DNA from: a virus
Reading direction: 5' to 3' (one strand)
DNA: 23,172 bases
Virus record (IMG/VR): IMGVR_UViG_3300008117_000440
Coordinates: 2,437-25,608 of that record
Below the pieces are notes generated by a model, which saw only the letters and a program-made list of their open reading frames with translations, made no database searches and had not been told where the DNA came from. Each line of letters opens with the position of its first letter. Within the stretch, counting starts at the first letter, position 1. Both the position numbers and the translations under genes were made by a program. Positions 12,715-21,700 of the stretch are shown here, in pieces.

Positions 12715-15093
12715 TTAGAATGTACCACCATCTAAATCGCCCCAGACAGGATATCCTGTTGAGTTGGCTTGTAGAATCTGGCCATCCGTACCAGCTGCAG
12801 TTACTTGAAGAGCACTTGTGCCATTACCATACAAGATACCCTTTGATGTAAATGTAGCAGCGCCTGTACCGCCTGATGCTACACCCAGAGCAGTTGATAG
12901 GGCTAATGTGTTAGCTGTAATGTTTACATTAACTGTAGAGTTTGCTGTAATTGTCAATGCAGCCGCATTTGAAACCAACGCACCTGATAACAAGTATGCA
13001 TTCAAATCAGCAATAACAAATGTTGGATCTGCAGTATTGACGGTTGCTGCTGCCTCGAGGTCTTGGGTCAACCCTCTGAACAAATAGAATTGATCAACAG
13101 ACGCATCTCTAATCAAACCAGCATGCTTACTTGTAGCACTCTGATAATAATTACCTACAAAACCTATATCTACCAAGTCGCTAGATGTATTGTTACCAGC
13201 CAAGTAAATCATTGGGTCAGAAATGACTACTGACTGTACATTTGTCGTGATTACATTACCAAATACTGTTAGGTCGCCCTTAATCTCAACATCATGCTCG
13301 AAGTAACCTTGATCAGCATGGACATTGCCAGCATGAACCTCTAACCAGTATAATGTGTTATTACCTAAGCTGTGGGTTAGATTTGCTGATGGAATAATAA
13401 ACGAATTGATAAGCCCATTGAATGTAACAATGTCTGAAGCATTGCTACCAAGGGTTGTGTTACCAAGGACATCAAGAACAGCACCAACGGTAACATTTGC
13501 GCCAAGAATCTTATCGCCGTTTACTTCACCCCATCTTAGATCAGCACGACCCAACTTATGTTGGTTATTGGCTGAAGGTGAAATTTCTGTATTAACTGTT
13601 GACTTAAATGATACAATATCAGTACCAAAGCTGTCGCCAAGTACAATGTTGCCATTTACGTTTAGATCACCAGCTACATTAGCCCAGCCTGTGATTGTTG
13701 TGTTGCCAATTGTTGCAACACCTAGGCCTGCAGCAGGTGATGTTACAGATGAGGAGTTAATAACTGTGTTGACAGTTGAGTTGCCAATTAATAATGAAGC
13801 AGTATCAAGTGTAACGTTGGAACCAATGGCAACTACAGTTGAATTTACTACAGCATTTACGGAAGAGTTGCCGACTGATACAAAGCCAGTTACAGTTGTG
13901 TTGCCAAGAGTAGCTGTATTGCCGACTGTTAATACGCCATTGACTGTTAAGTCACTTCTTGCTGTTACAGCACCGCCAATGTTGGCAGTTGAAGATACAT
14001 TAATGAAACCGGTTACAGTTGTGTTACCGCTAGCTATTGTACCATCAATATCAAATGATGTAGCTGTTAGAGCAGCATTGACAGTTGAATTGCCAACTGT
14101 AATTGTGCTTGTTGTAACAATTACATTTGAACCGACCCCTACTTGTTCTGTAGCACTGACATTAGCTGCAAGAACAGTATTTGTAGATACAGCTGTTGAA
14201 TTAACTACTGAGTTGACAGTTGAATTACCAACTGTAATTGTACTTGTTGTAGCAACTACATTTGAACCAACACTTACTTGACTTATAGCAACAACCGTAT
14301 TTGTTGATACAGCTGTTGTATTAACGACAGAGTTGACAGTAGAGTTGCCAACAGAAATTAAGGAACCATCAAATAATGTATTGCCAACTAGTAATTGTGT
14401 ACCTCGTAAGGCTATATTACCAGCTTGAATTGTTGTGTTAACAGTACTATTACCAATGAACAATGTTGAAGTGTTCAATGATACATCTGAACCAACAGTA
14501 ATGCCGCCAGTCAATGCAAACGTGTTTGTTGATATGGATGTTGAATTGATTGCTGAGTTAACAGTCGAGTTGCCAACTGTTAGCGATGTATCCACTGTTA
14601 CTGTTGGTGCTAGGGATACTGTAATGTTCTGCGAGGCAAACGATACGTTGACTTGGCCAGAATTGCCAGCTATTGTGTGGTTTTCCCACTTGCTCGAACC
14701 AGCATCGTAAATTAGAAGATCGTTATTGGCAGTACTTGATAGAGTTACATCTGTAAGACCAGCTAGAGATGTTACTGGAGCTGCCCAATGTATGCCACCA
14801 GTGCTATTTGAAGTTAGTGTCTGGCCAGCTGTACCAAAGGCACCATTTGCATGTAGGTATGTTGCAACAAGGTTTGCTACAATTACTTTATCAATACCAC
14901 TTGTTGAGTTGGCAACAAGAGCTTGGTTAGCTGTTAATGTACCAGGATTATGGACGCCGCCAATTGGAATAACAGCTGAGCTATTACCAACAAAGAGTTT
15001 ACCTGACAGGTATGATACCGCTAATTCGCCTTCAGCTAGTGTTGCGGGAGTAGCTGTACTGCTACTTCTTTTAATTTTTAGTGTACTTGCCAT
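12715..15093 (-). CDS. Repeat-shaft tail fibre protein with Mtd-like N-terminus
   Basis: 792 residues. The ATG follows the previous stop with no gap (TAAATG); its GGAGG ribosome site lies within the previous gene, encoding that protein's C-terminal Gly-Gly. Residues 1-40 (LKIKRSSSTATPATLAEGELAV ... GKLFVGN) are the same Mtd-like N-terminal type as in the 486-aa fibre. Residues about 165-475 form a shaft with about seven GNS[TS]VN and several GNTTVTG repeats, including near-tandem units of 40 and 45 residues. Two SANLTHSLGNNTLYW-type segments follow (about 500-580). Next comes a DLTVFGNVITTN / VVISDPMIYLAGNNTSSD / DIGFVGNYYQ / HAGLIRDAS module (about 600-690). The protein ends in WGDLDGGTF. 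This is a typical fibre of marine T4-like phages. Which virion fibre it forms is not clear. Confidence 0.88.
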   Translation of the reverse strand: MASTLKIKRSSSTATPATLAEGELAVSYLSGKLFVGNSSAVIPIGGVHNPGTLTANQALVANSTSGIDKVIVANLVATYLHANGAFGTAGQTLTSNSTGGIHWAAPVTSLAGLTDVTLSSTANNDLLIYDAGSSKWENHTIAGNSGQVNVSFASQNITVSLAPTVTVDTSLTVGNSTVNSAINSTSISTNTFALTGGITVGSDVSLNTSTLFIGNSTVNTTIQAGNIALRGTQLLVGNTLFDGSLISVGNSTVNSVVNTTAVSTNTVVAISQVSVGSNVVATTSTITVGNSTVNSVVNSTAVSTNTVLAANVSATEQVGVGSNVIVTTSTITVGNSTVNAALTATSFDIDGTIASGNTTVTGFINVSSTANIGGAVTARSDLTVNGVLTVGNTATLGNTTVTGFVSVGNSSVNAVVNSTVVAIGSNVTLDTASLLIGNSTVNTVINSSSVTSPAAGLGVATIGNTTITGWANVAGDLNVNGNIVLGDSFGTDIVSFKSTVNTEISPSANNQHKLGRADLRWGEVNGDKILGANVTVGAVLDVLGNTTLGSNASDIVTFNGLINSFIIPSANLTHSLGNNTLYWLEVHAGNVHADQGYFEHDVEIKGDLTVFGNVITTNVQSVVISDPMIYLAGNNTSSDLVDIGFVGNYYQSATSKHAGLIRDASVDQFYLFRGLTQDLEAAATVNTADPTFVIADLNAYLLSGALVSNAAALTITANSTVNVNITANTLALSTALGVASGGTGAATFTSKGILYGNGTSALQVTAAGTDGQILQANSTGYPVWGDLDGGTF
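13901..14043 (-). repeat. Segment shared with the giant fibre gene (partner 1018-1160)
   Basis: The homologous stretch inside the 792-aa fibre, same frame and length as 1018-1160, indicating module exchange or common descent of the two shafts. Confidence 0.75.
14079..14350 (-). repeat. Near-tandem 120/135-bp units in the 792-aa fibre gene
   Basis: Successive GNSTVN repeats start units of 40 and 45 residues that share VGNSTVNSVVN, TAVSTNTV and VGSNV..TTSTI. The DNA is very similar between units, differing by a five-codon insertion (the ATEQV-containing stretch). This is the most recent-looking repeat expansion in the window. Confidence 0.7.
14381..14493 (-). repeat. Second segment shared between the two fibre genes (partner 2521-2633)
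   Basis: The partner copy in the 792-aa fibre. Order relative to the 1018/13901 pair is conserved (both lie N-terminal of it in their genes), but spacing differs, so sequence has been added between the shared blocks in one of the genes. Confidence 0.72.
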
Positions 15094-15354
15094 TTAAAAC
15101 GTGCCTCCATCAACCGTAATCTCGACGTTAGAGATTGCTTTGACTTCGTATTTGTCTAGAGCAGCATTGTATGTCACTACGTCACCATTACTAGGAGTAC
15201 CTTCTATAACATCAGCTAACTGATCAAACCTATTAACACTTGTTCCTGCACTTACAAGAGTAACAGGGTTGACTCTACCAGTTGACTGTAATGTTCCGTT
15301 AACAGATTTAACAACTACATTTGCTGTTGTTGTCGTTGTTGTTAAAAGTGCCAT
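15094..15354 (-). CDS. Small conserved-type phage virion protein ending in DGGTF
   Basis: 86 residues, starting MALLTTTTTTANVVVKSVNG. Motifs: TSVNRFDQLADVIEGTPSNGDVVTYNAALDKYEVK in the middle and VEITVDGGTF at the C-terminus. The 'F.QL.DV.EG.P..GDVVTYN...KYE' pattern is the one fibre proteins use to present short repeats, and I recall similar short proteins among tail genes of T4-like cyanophages. The C-terminal five residues are identical to those of the 792-aa fibre encoded next, whose start codon abuts this gene's stop. This suggests a shared assembly site or common origin. No catalytic motif. Function is unknown; probably a small structural or fibre-associated subunit. Confidence 0.82.
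   Translation of the reverse strand: MALLTTTTTTANVVVKSVNGTLQSTGRVNPVTLVSAGTSVNRFDQLADVIEGTPSNGDVVTYNAALDKYEVKAISNVEITVDGGTF
15104..15108 (-). promoter_or_regulatory. Ribosome binding site of the 792-aa fibre inside the upstream gene
   Basis: GGAGG lies in the last codons of the 86-aa gene (encoding its C-terminal Gly-Gly), 10 nt before ATG 15093. Because the upstream stop abuts this ATG, translation of the two genes is probably coupled. Confidence 0.65.
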
Positions 15355-15376
15355 TTTCTCTATCTATCCTTATTTA

Positions 15377-15703
15377 TTATCTTGTTACGTTAGGGGTCAC
15401 AGTAACAATGCCTTCAATTAATCTTGAAATAACGTTGGATGAATCTGTTACTTCTAGATCATAAACATATCTGCCAGCAACAAGATTGCCAGTTTGATTA
15501 GCTGTTAAAGACAGCGTAATGATTCCTGTATTTGATAATGATACTGCAAAGCTAGTGGAATTGGAAGACGTGAAGTGCTTTCTCATTTGAGCTGCACCGC
15601 TATATGAGCTAAAGTTAATCGTATTACCACTCTCGTCGTTGAAAGTAATAGATGTTGCAAACGTTGCGCCTTGATCGACGATTAAATTAACTTTCGTAGC
15701 CAT
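15377..15703 (-). CDS. BppU-N-like small virion protein
   Basis: 108 residues, starting MATKVNLIVDQGATFATSITF. The all-beta pattern is that of a widespread phage structural family: N-terminal 'QGATF...ITF.D..GN.INFSSY.GAAQMRK', a central 'GIITLSLTANQTG.L.AGRYVYDLEV' and a C-terminal 'SRLIEGIVTVTPNVTR'. I associate it with the N-terminal domain of baseplate upper proteins and with small cyanophage tail proteins. Here the domain stands alone. The gene begins 1 nt after the stop of the S74 fibre gene, with an AGGTAA-type ribosome site overlapping that stop. Its position among fibre genes supports a baseplate or fibre-connecting role, but this is inference. Confidence 0.83.
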   Translation of the reverse strand: MATKVNLIVDQGATFATSITFNDESGNTINFSSYSGAAQMRKHFTSSNSTSFAVSLSNTGIITLSLTANQTGNLVAGRYVYDLEVTDSSNVISRLIEGIVTVTPNVTR

Positions 15704-15704
15704 T

Positions 15705-16826
15705 TTACCTACTGCTTATACGGTATTTGTCTTCAAGCTCAGCCTCGAGTATATTTACTTTATAGCTGAGTTCCTTAATAGCCTCAATTAGCACAGGAAC
15801 AAGTTTACCATAATCCACAGCCTTATAGCCATCTTCTCTTTCTGTCACTGCCTGTGGGAATACCTTTTCAACATTTTGGGCTAGCAAACCAATATCATTG
15901 TCAGGCTTAGGACCAACATGTTCAAGGTTAACAATTTTATCTTTATCCCACGTAAACTCCACACCCTTCAGCCATCTGACCTTCTCCAAAGCATCTTCAA
16001 TTTTAACAATATTCTTCTTTAATCTCTCATCAGATGTGTAGAAGGCTGTGATATCGCCAGTTGCATACACAGCGCCAGCGACATGAAGAGGGGCTTGTGG
16101 ATTTGTGATACCACCTACACCAATTCTTGCTGCTGTATTTGAAACAAATAGTGAAGAGGTAGTACCACCAAAATTTGTATTAGCATTTACTCTAACTTCA
16201 CCCGTAGCAGCATTAGCAGCTACTCTACCCAACGTAAGAACATCAATTTCTTGAGTCTGAAGATGCGTTAATCTAGTTCTTACCCACTTATTACTTGCTG
16301 TGTTATATACAATTGTATCATATAATGAATTTGTAGAGGTAGCATAGCCCACGTTTGATGTGAGCAAAAACTCTAGGGGATCAAGATCTGTACCTTTGAC
16401 AGCTAAGTTAGACATTGCAACATAGCCAGACGAATTTGTTTTCAGCCAACCAGTTGTAGAACTATACAACGTGCCACGGTCTGCAAATCTCAACTTGGTA
16501 GCTGTATCAATAATAATATCACCCTTAACATTAAGGGCACCAACAGTGTATAAATTAAAGTTGTTGGCAACTACCAAATTTGCTTCTAGGGAAACATTAC
16601 TTGTTGTTACGTTAGATTCAATTAATGAAGCTACTCTAATAGTATTGGCAGCAACTCTACCAAAGACCTTAGCATTAAAATTTACAGAGGCGTTACCAGT
16701 TACGCCTTCCGAAGAATTGGCTGTAACTACAGTAGTACTGATGGCATCCGATATGGAATTTGTAACAGCAATCCACTGTGCAAATGTATCTGTATTTGCG
16801 TTAATTGTATTGATTGTTATTGCCAT
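15705..16826 (-). CDS. Tail fibre protein with C-terminal S74 intramolecular chaperone domain
   Basis: 373 residues, starting MAITINTINANTDTFAQW; the start overlaps the end of the 74-aa gene by 26 nt in another frame. Residues 1-264 are fibre-like (NASVNFNAKVFGRVAANTIR, NLVVANNFNLYTVGALNVKG, ARIGVGGITNPQAPLHVAGA). From Ser265 the protein has a peptidase S74 / endosialidase-type chaperone domain: SDERLKKNI, VKIEDALEKVRWLKGVEFTW, DIGLLAQNVEKVFPQAV, YKAVDYGKLVPVLIEAIKEL, then a short coiled coil (ELSYKVNILEAELEDKY). In this family the domain trimerises the fibre and then cuts itself off just before the Ser of the SDxRxK motif; Ser265 and Lys270 are both present, so self-cleavage is expected. It would leave a ~264-residue mature fibre and release ~109 residues. 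Confidence 0.92.
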   Translation of the reverse strand: MAITINTINANTDTFAQWIAVTNSISDAISTTVVTANSSEGVTGNASVNFNAKVFGRVAANTIRVASLIESNVTTSNVSLEANLVVANNFNLYTVGALNVKGDIIIDTATKLRFADRGTLYSSTTGWLKTNSSGYVAMSNLAVKGTDLDPLEFLLTSNVGYATSTNSLYDTIVYNTASNKWVRTRLTHLQTQEIDVLTLGRVAANAATGEVRVNANTNFGGTTSSLFVSNTAARIGVGGITNPQAPLHVAGAVYATGDITAFYTSDERLKKNIVKIEDALEKVRWLKGVEFTWDKDKIVNLEHVGPKPDNDIGLLAQNVEKVFPQAVTEREDGYKAVDYGKLVPVLIEAIKELSYKVNILEAELEDKYRISSR

Positions 16827-17025
16827 TTTTATTCCCCAGTGCGATCCTTAGTAAGTTCTTTAACTCTTCCATTTCTTCCTGTAAATTCTGAATCTTTTGA
16901 TTCTGTCTCTTTCTTAATTTATATTCCTTCAACTTAGCCATATTAGTATTTAACACAGCACCAGTATCAGGATCCTTAATATAATCAGGATTCTCTTGAA
17001 CCCTATAAACAACTACTTTTTCCAT
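16801..17025 (-). CDS. Small basic coiled-coil protein of unknown function
   Basis: 74 residues from ATG 17025 (MEKVVVYRVQENPDYIKDP). A TTG six codons upstream (17043) would give 80 residues and lies inside the preceding gene. I prefer the ATG, which begins 1 nt after the preceding stop and opens a natural-looking N-terminus, though no good ribosome site precedes it. Pattern: YRVQENPDYIKDPDTGAVLNTN, then a charged helix (KLKEYKLRKRQNQKIQNLQEE, MEELKNLLRIAL) and an Asn-rich tail (GNKNGNNNQYN). I recall similar short proteins near structural genes of marine T4-like phages, without a known function. The 3' end overlaps the S74 fibre gene by 26 nt, suggesting translational coupling. Confidence 0.78.
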   Translation of the reverse strand: MEKVVVYRVQENPDYIKDPDTGAVLNTNMAKLKEYKLRKRQNQKIQNLQEEMEELKNLLRIALGNKNGNNNQYN

Positions 17026-17026
17026 A

Positions 17027-18742
17027 TTATACTTGTAATGCAATTACCCTTAGATCATTAATTTTTGGATACAAATATTCTTTACCTGAATCAGAAGTAA
17101 GTACTAACTTGACACAGAATTTTTTAATAACCTTGTCTTGTCCTGCACCACCATAGAACGGACCGTTTGTTATACCACCAGTTGAATTTGCTGCATAATA
17201 AACAACAGGTGTTGTGTTATTAGTTTGATATGCTGCAAATGCATTTCCGGCCAATGTTGGTGTAGTTGCAAATGAATAAACATATTCTAGATATTCATCT
17301 GGATCATTTGTATTTCTTGCAGCTTCTGAACTCTCAATAACCATTTTTGACCAAACCTTATCGTCAAATAGTTGTGGATCAGAGGCATTCCATATTTTTG
17401 TATACACATAGATTTCAGTATTAGCTGGCTTATTGGCTGTAATGTACAGCTTCAAATCTTCAGCTTCCATACCATCTTCAAGTGTAATAATTTTTGAAAT
17501 ATACTTTGCGTCGGCGCCGCCAAGTCTTGTGTGCTCGTTAGTTGTATTAGCGTTGACCCTATTCTTAATTAGGATCATACTGTTCTTTGCCAGATCAATT
17601 ACAGGAGATACAAAGTTACTATCAGAACTTAGTGTAGCTTCAACAACAAGTGTAGAGTTACTGCATGCTTTGCCGGATGGTGTTGTGCCTGTTCTGAAAT
17701 CATTAGATGAACTTTTTTCTTCTGTTTCACCTAAAAAATATCTTGTATTATCATTAAATTCTAACTCAATATTATTTTGAAGAACGCGAGTGGTGTCCTG
17801 TACGTACTTTGTACCATTATAGACAGCACCCTTCATTGTTAATGCTACATCTGTAGCTGGAACTTTACCGATACCAAATTTTGGTACAATTGCGTGGTAA
17901 GGAAATTTATATAGACCATTATTGGCTGAGCTGTTAATTCTAGCTAAACCAAGGAATCCAGAGTCATCAATGAACGGCTTCCCTTCCTCACCAGTACGAA
18001 CAAAAGCAATATCAGTATTAGGAGTGAAATTACCAGAAGAGTTTGCAATATAGAGTAGTTTATTTACTGTATCTAGTTTTAATACAGTACCACTAATTTG
18101 TGAATTTGCATACCCATTAGCAAAACCGTATACTTGGTCTCCAGCTCTAATATCAGGACGCCCAGTTACTGGTGAAAAATTATAAAAGTCCAAAATGTCA
18201 ATGTTTTTATTTCTGATAGCAGCTGTTCCAGTTGCCGCAGTAAATCTAGCTCTATACAAAATAAACTTTATATCTTGGTTTACTAAGTCAGCATATCTCT
18301 CAGCATTACCAGAATAGTATGCTGTTTCAACAAGAGGATTAGAACCAATAGGCTTGTCATTGGCAAGATCTCTTCTTCCTAACTCTCCTACCCACAATTC
18401 ATAGTCTGGGGAACTTGCAATAGGTTGGACACAAAATCCGTAGGACTGATCTGCTTCAAGATAAACTAGTTGTGGAAACACAAATTGAGTTTCTGTTGAA
18501 CCATCCGTTGAAATATTAACATCTTCAGCATCAACAGTTACCATTGATCCAGGAATTACTTTATCAAGATCAGGGAATCCATTGGTCAATCTAATAAGAT
18601 AGACCTGAACACCAAGCGAGTCTGACTTTTTTCTGAAATATAATCCCAATTTTGAAACATAAATGCCTGGCACACCAACAGGTGTAGTTACCCTGAAAGT
18701 TTGTGTTAGGCTATTATATCTTATTGATGCTACGTCTGTCAT
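17027..18742 (-). CDS. Large virion protein, second half of a DUF4815-like structural protein
   Basis: 571 residues, starting MTDVASIRYNSLTQTFRVTT, with a GAGGAATATAAATG ribosome site/start. Residues about 1-165 form a beta-sandwich (YNSLTQTFRV, GIYVSKLGLYFRKKS, VQVYLIRLTNGFPD, LEADQSYGFCVQP, YELWVGELG, IKFILYRARF). In marine T4-like phages I know this module as the C-terminal part of one very large structural protein ('..LAQTF.V....G.FITK.DLFF..K'). Here it is a separate gene, 15 nt after the preceding one. Residues about 165-240 (IRNKNIDILDFYNFSP ... DQVYGFANGYANSQI) and the rest are beta-rich, with GGADAKYISKIITLEDGMEAEDLKLYITANKP and a terminal YLYPKINDLRVIALQV. Probably a distal baseplate or tail surface component. 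The family assignment is from memory. Confidence 0.85.
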   Translation of the reverse strand: MTDVASIRYNSLTQTFRVTTPVGVPGIYVSKLGLYFRKKSDSLGVQVYLIRLTNGFPDLDKVIPGSMVTVDAEDVNISTDGSTETQFVFPQLVYLEADQSYGFCVQPIASSPDYELWVGELGRRDLANDKPIGSNPLVETAYYSGNAERYADLVNQDIKFILYRARFTAATGTAAIRNKNIDILDFYNFSPVTGRPDIRAGDQVYGFANGYANSQISGTVLKLDTVNKLLYIANSSGNFTPNTDIAFVRTGEEGKPFIDDSGFLGLARINSSANNGLYKFPYHAIVPKFGIGKVPATDVALTMKGAVYNGTKYVQDTTRVLQNNIELEFNDNTRYFLGETEEKSSSNDFRTGTTPSGKACSNSTLVVEATLSSDSNFVSPVIDLAKNSMILIKNRVNANTTNEHTRLGGADAKYISKIITLEDGMEAEDLKLYITANKPANTEIYVYTKIWNASDPQLFDDKVWSKMVIESSEAARNTNDPDEYLEYVYSFATTPTLAGNAFAAYQTNNTTPVVYYAANSTGGITNGPFYGGAGQDKVIKKFCVKLVLTSDSGKEYLYPKINDLRVIALQV

Positions 18743-18757
18743 TTATATTCCTCAAAC

Positions 18758-21700
18758 TTATTTGTGTTTCATTGGTCCGCGATCTGGATCATATCTACCA
18801 CCACCACGTGATCCACCGCCGCCGCCACCAGGGCCTGGGGTTGTTGGTGGTGGATTGGATGGCGGAACGCTTGTTGATCTCAATGTAAACACTTGTGTAA
18901 CATTAGCAATAGAATTTGCGTATCCATTAGCCAAGAACATGTCGGCCTTCACTTGTACAACTGATGGTGTTGTGTTAGATGCATTTGAACGTAATGTCAA
19001 TAGGTCGTTTGTTAATCTTGCTGTACCTGGTACTGTGTTAGCCGTATCACCAGCAATTAATAACAACGATGCACCTGTACCAGCAGACGTATTACCGTTT
19101 GTACTGTTAGCAGGAGCTGTGCTATTGGCAACTTGTACCCTAATATTATTTACACCAATTAATCCAGTGCCTGGTGTACCATTAATACTATAATAGACAG
19201 TTACATAATCATTCAATGCTGCCTGGGTTGTCAATACAAGTGTTGAGCCGCCTGATACAGAATAGTCCGTACCACCAAGCTGAACGACACCGTTGATTGT
19301 AACCTGGATACTCGTGTTTGTATGACCAGATCCAGTCATTGTAAAGCTATTATTAACGGTACTGTTTGCAATAAATGTGGAAACAGTTACAGGAGCACCG
19401 TTTGAGAAATTACCAAACGATGTTAATGTGACCTTGGCAATGCCTCCAGTCGCATTTGTTGATACTGTACCAAACGCATCAACCTGACCGTTTGAGAATC
19501 TCACAGTATCAGAATTTGAATATCCGGAACCACCAGCTGTTACGTAGACTTGCGTTAGGTTTGCATATTCATACTCTGAGATTGTTGGTCCACTTAGTGT
19601 TGTAACTGTCCAAACAACATTACCTTCATAATCCTTATCAGGCTTGGCTATAATTTTTAGAACGGCCGTTGTGCTCAGAGCAGCAGCAGTATCATATGTG
19701 AAGTAGGCATATGGGTAGTTCATGTTGATGTTGAAATACAACGGATCAACGTTTGTCACACCCCATCTAAAGTAATCAAACACATCTGAGATCTCATCAT
19801 AGATACTTGATAGAAGTGTTAAGTTACAGTTTGGAACGGCGAGAGATGTATTAGGTGTTGTATTACCGCTATCAATAATCTTAGGCAATTTTCTTAACGT
19901 AAATGTTTGAGAAGTTTCTGATATTCGTGAAGCATTATCAGTTACCTTCAACGAAACGCTAACGTCCTGAACTGAATCAGTTGTCTTATAGGTTATCGTG
20001 TGTGGACCTGCACCCGATAATGTATTGGATGAACATTCGATTACATTTGGTATAGCGCCAAATGTCCACTCATAGGCTGTAATAGTACCATTCTTTACGA
20101 ATGAGTCGTCAGTAAATGTAATGGAGAATTGGCCATTTGGCATATAACCAGTTGAATTGGCTACTGCGTAAATTGTCTGTTCACCAGACACAATGAAGCG
20201 GGCAATTACATTTGGTGTTGGTTGAGTGTTGCCGCCTGTTACAGGTGTATTAGCACTTGTGTTGCCGCCAGTGTTTGCACCAGTGTTTGCTGGAGGTGGC
20301 TGTGTATTTGGCTGAGGCTGCTGTGGTGGATCTTTGAGATCCAATGTTACAGCAAACAAACCCTCGGCAAATGATTCATCGACACCAGAAGATATTGTGT
20401 TTCTATTTCTTAGAGTTAGCTTATGTGTGCCTGAAGAAACACTGTTTGGTGGTAGAATAAACTTACCTACAATCTCACCTCTTGAATCTGATTCAAGAGG
20501 CGTATTCCATGGGGACGTTCTTGTAACAAATGACTCATCAGGCTTCGTTGAGCCAGATAGTTCACCAAGAGCGGCCAACTGTGAATTATTATTACCATTA
20601 ATGAATAGATAGTGGATTGTATTTGGCTTCAGGCCTACAGCTCTGAAAGCAAATACTTTCTCAGCTGACAGATAGACAATACCACTTGATACAGTATCAC
20701 CATTTTCACCCGTCATCTGCTTGGTTGTTTGCATTGCCACTGATGTAGCATTTCTTGCATCATTGCTTGAGTTACCAATATTATAATCATCGTTATTCTG
20801 AATTTCACCTCTCCACCAGCCATAGTTTGCTGTGCCTGGTGTAACAGCTACCATCTTAGAATAAGACTCAGCAACCTTAGATGTACTACCAACTGCTAGA
20901 GCTGGTTTTAGGTATTCAATACTATTTGTTACTTTTGGTCTGATATCGATAATACCATTCCATAAAATTGGAACGCCAGATACATTAACAGGATCTGATG
21001 CATATGGCTGATCAAGATATGCCTCGTGGGTGTATGCTAGTGATATCATACCACCAGTAACTGCTACGTTTGTGTATGAGTCTGTGTTTGTGTCAAACTC
21101 CATTTCCACAACTTCAGGAATAAACGAAGGTCTCAATAGACCCTTCTTTTCATCAATAGCAATTTTATACTCTAGATCATCGGTTCTACCAAAGGCATGG
21201 CTTACAAATGGGTCTACGAAGAAACCGTTCTGGAATCTAGCGTCACCATTGTCGTCAGAAACTGTTGTCTGAAGAGCTAGAGACTCAAGCATATTTAACG
21301 TGGTATAATATTCTAATCTTTCAATTCTCTTTTCTAAAATTGAAATATCCTTCATTGTGAAACGCTTATGAGATAGAACATCATACTTAATATTGTAGTC
21401 TGTTCTGAATACTGACTGTCGTTCAATATCTGTCAATGAAGGATAAGGAGGAACTGTAACCTCGGCAATAGTTAGTACATCTGGGCTGGCTGCTGGTAGT
21501 CTTGGGAACCTGTCAGGTAAACCTTCCTGCACTCTAAAAATACCATCACTGTTCAGAGTTAATCTATCCTTTCTACCCAGATAGTAGGTAAAGTTGGAGA
21601 TAAAATCTTCTCCAGGGATTGGATTATAATTAATTGTATTACTATTAAATGTATTAGTTAATGGTGGATTAATAGTAGCAGTAGCCAGAGCAGTTGTAAC

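Noticed and set aside
15371-15378. AATAAATA (minus strand) between the 108-aa and 86-aa genes as another late promoter
   Set aside because: One mismatch from the box, it overlaps the stop codon, and the predicted start would fall about 10 nt before the ATG, downstream of the AAGG ribosome site.
17026-17043. TTG start giving an 80-residue form of the 74-aa protein
   Set aside because: It adds MHYKYN read from inside the upstream gene and needs a rare start codon whose AAGGG motif is too close. The ATG at 17025 is favoured, but this is not certain.
18742-18750. TATAAATG just at the start of the 571-aa gene as a promoter
   Set aside because: It includes the start codon itself, so transcription would begin inside the gene. 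It is just the spacer after the GAGG ribosome site.
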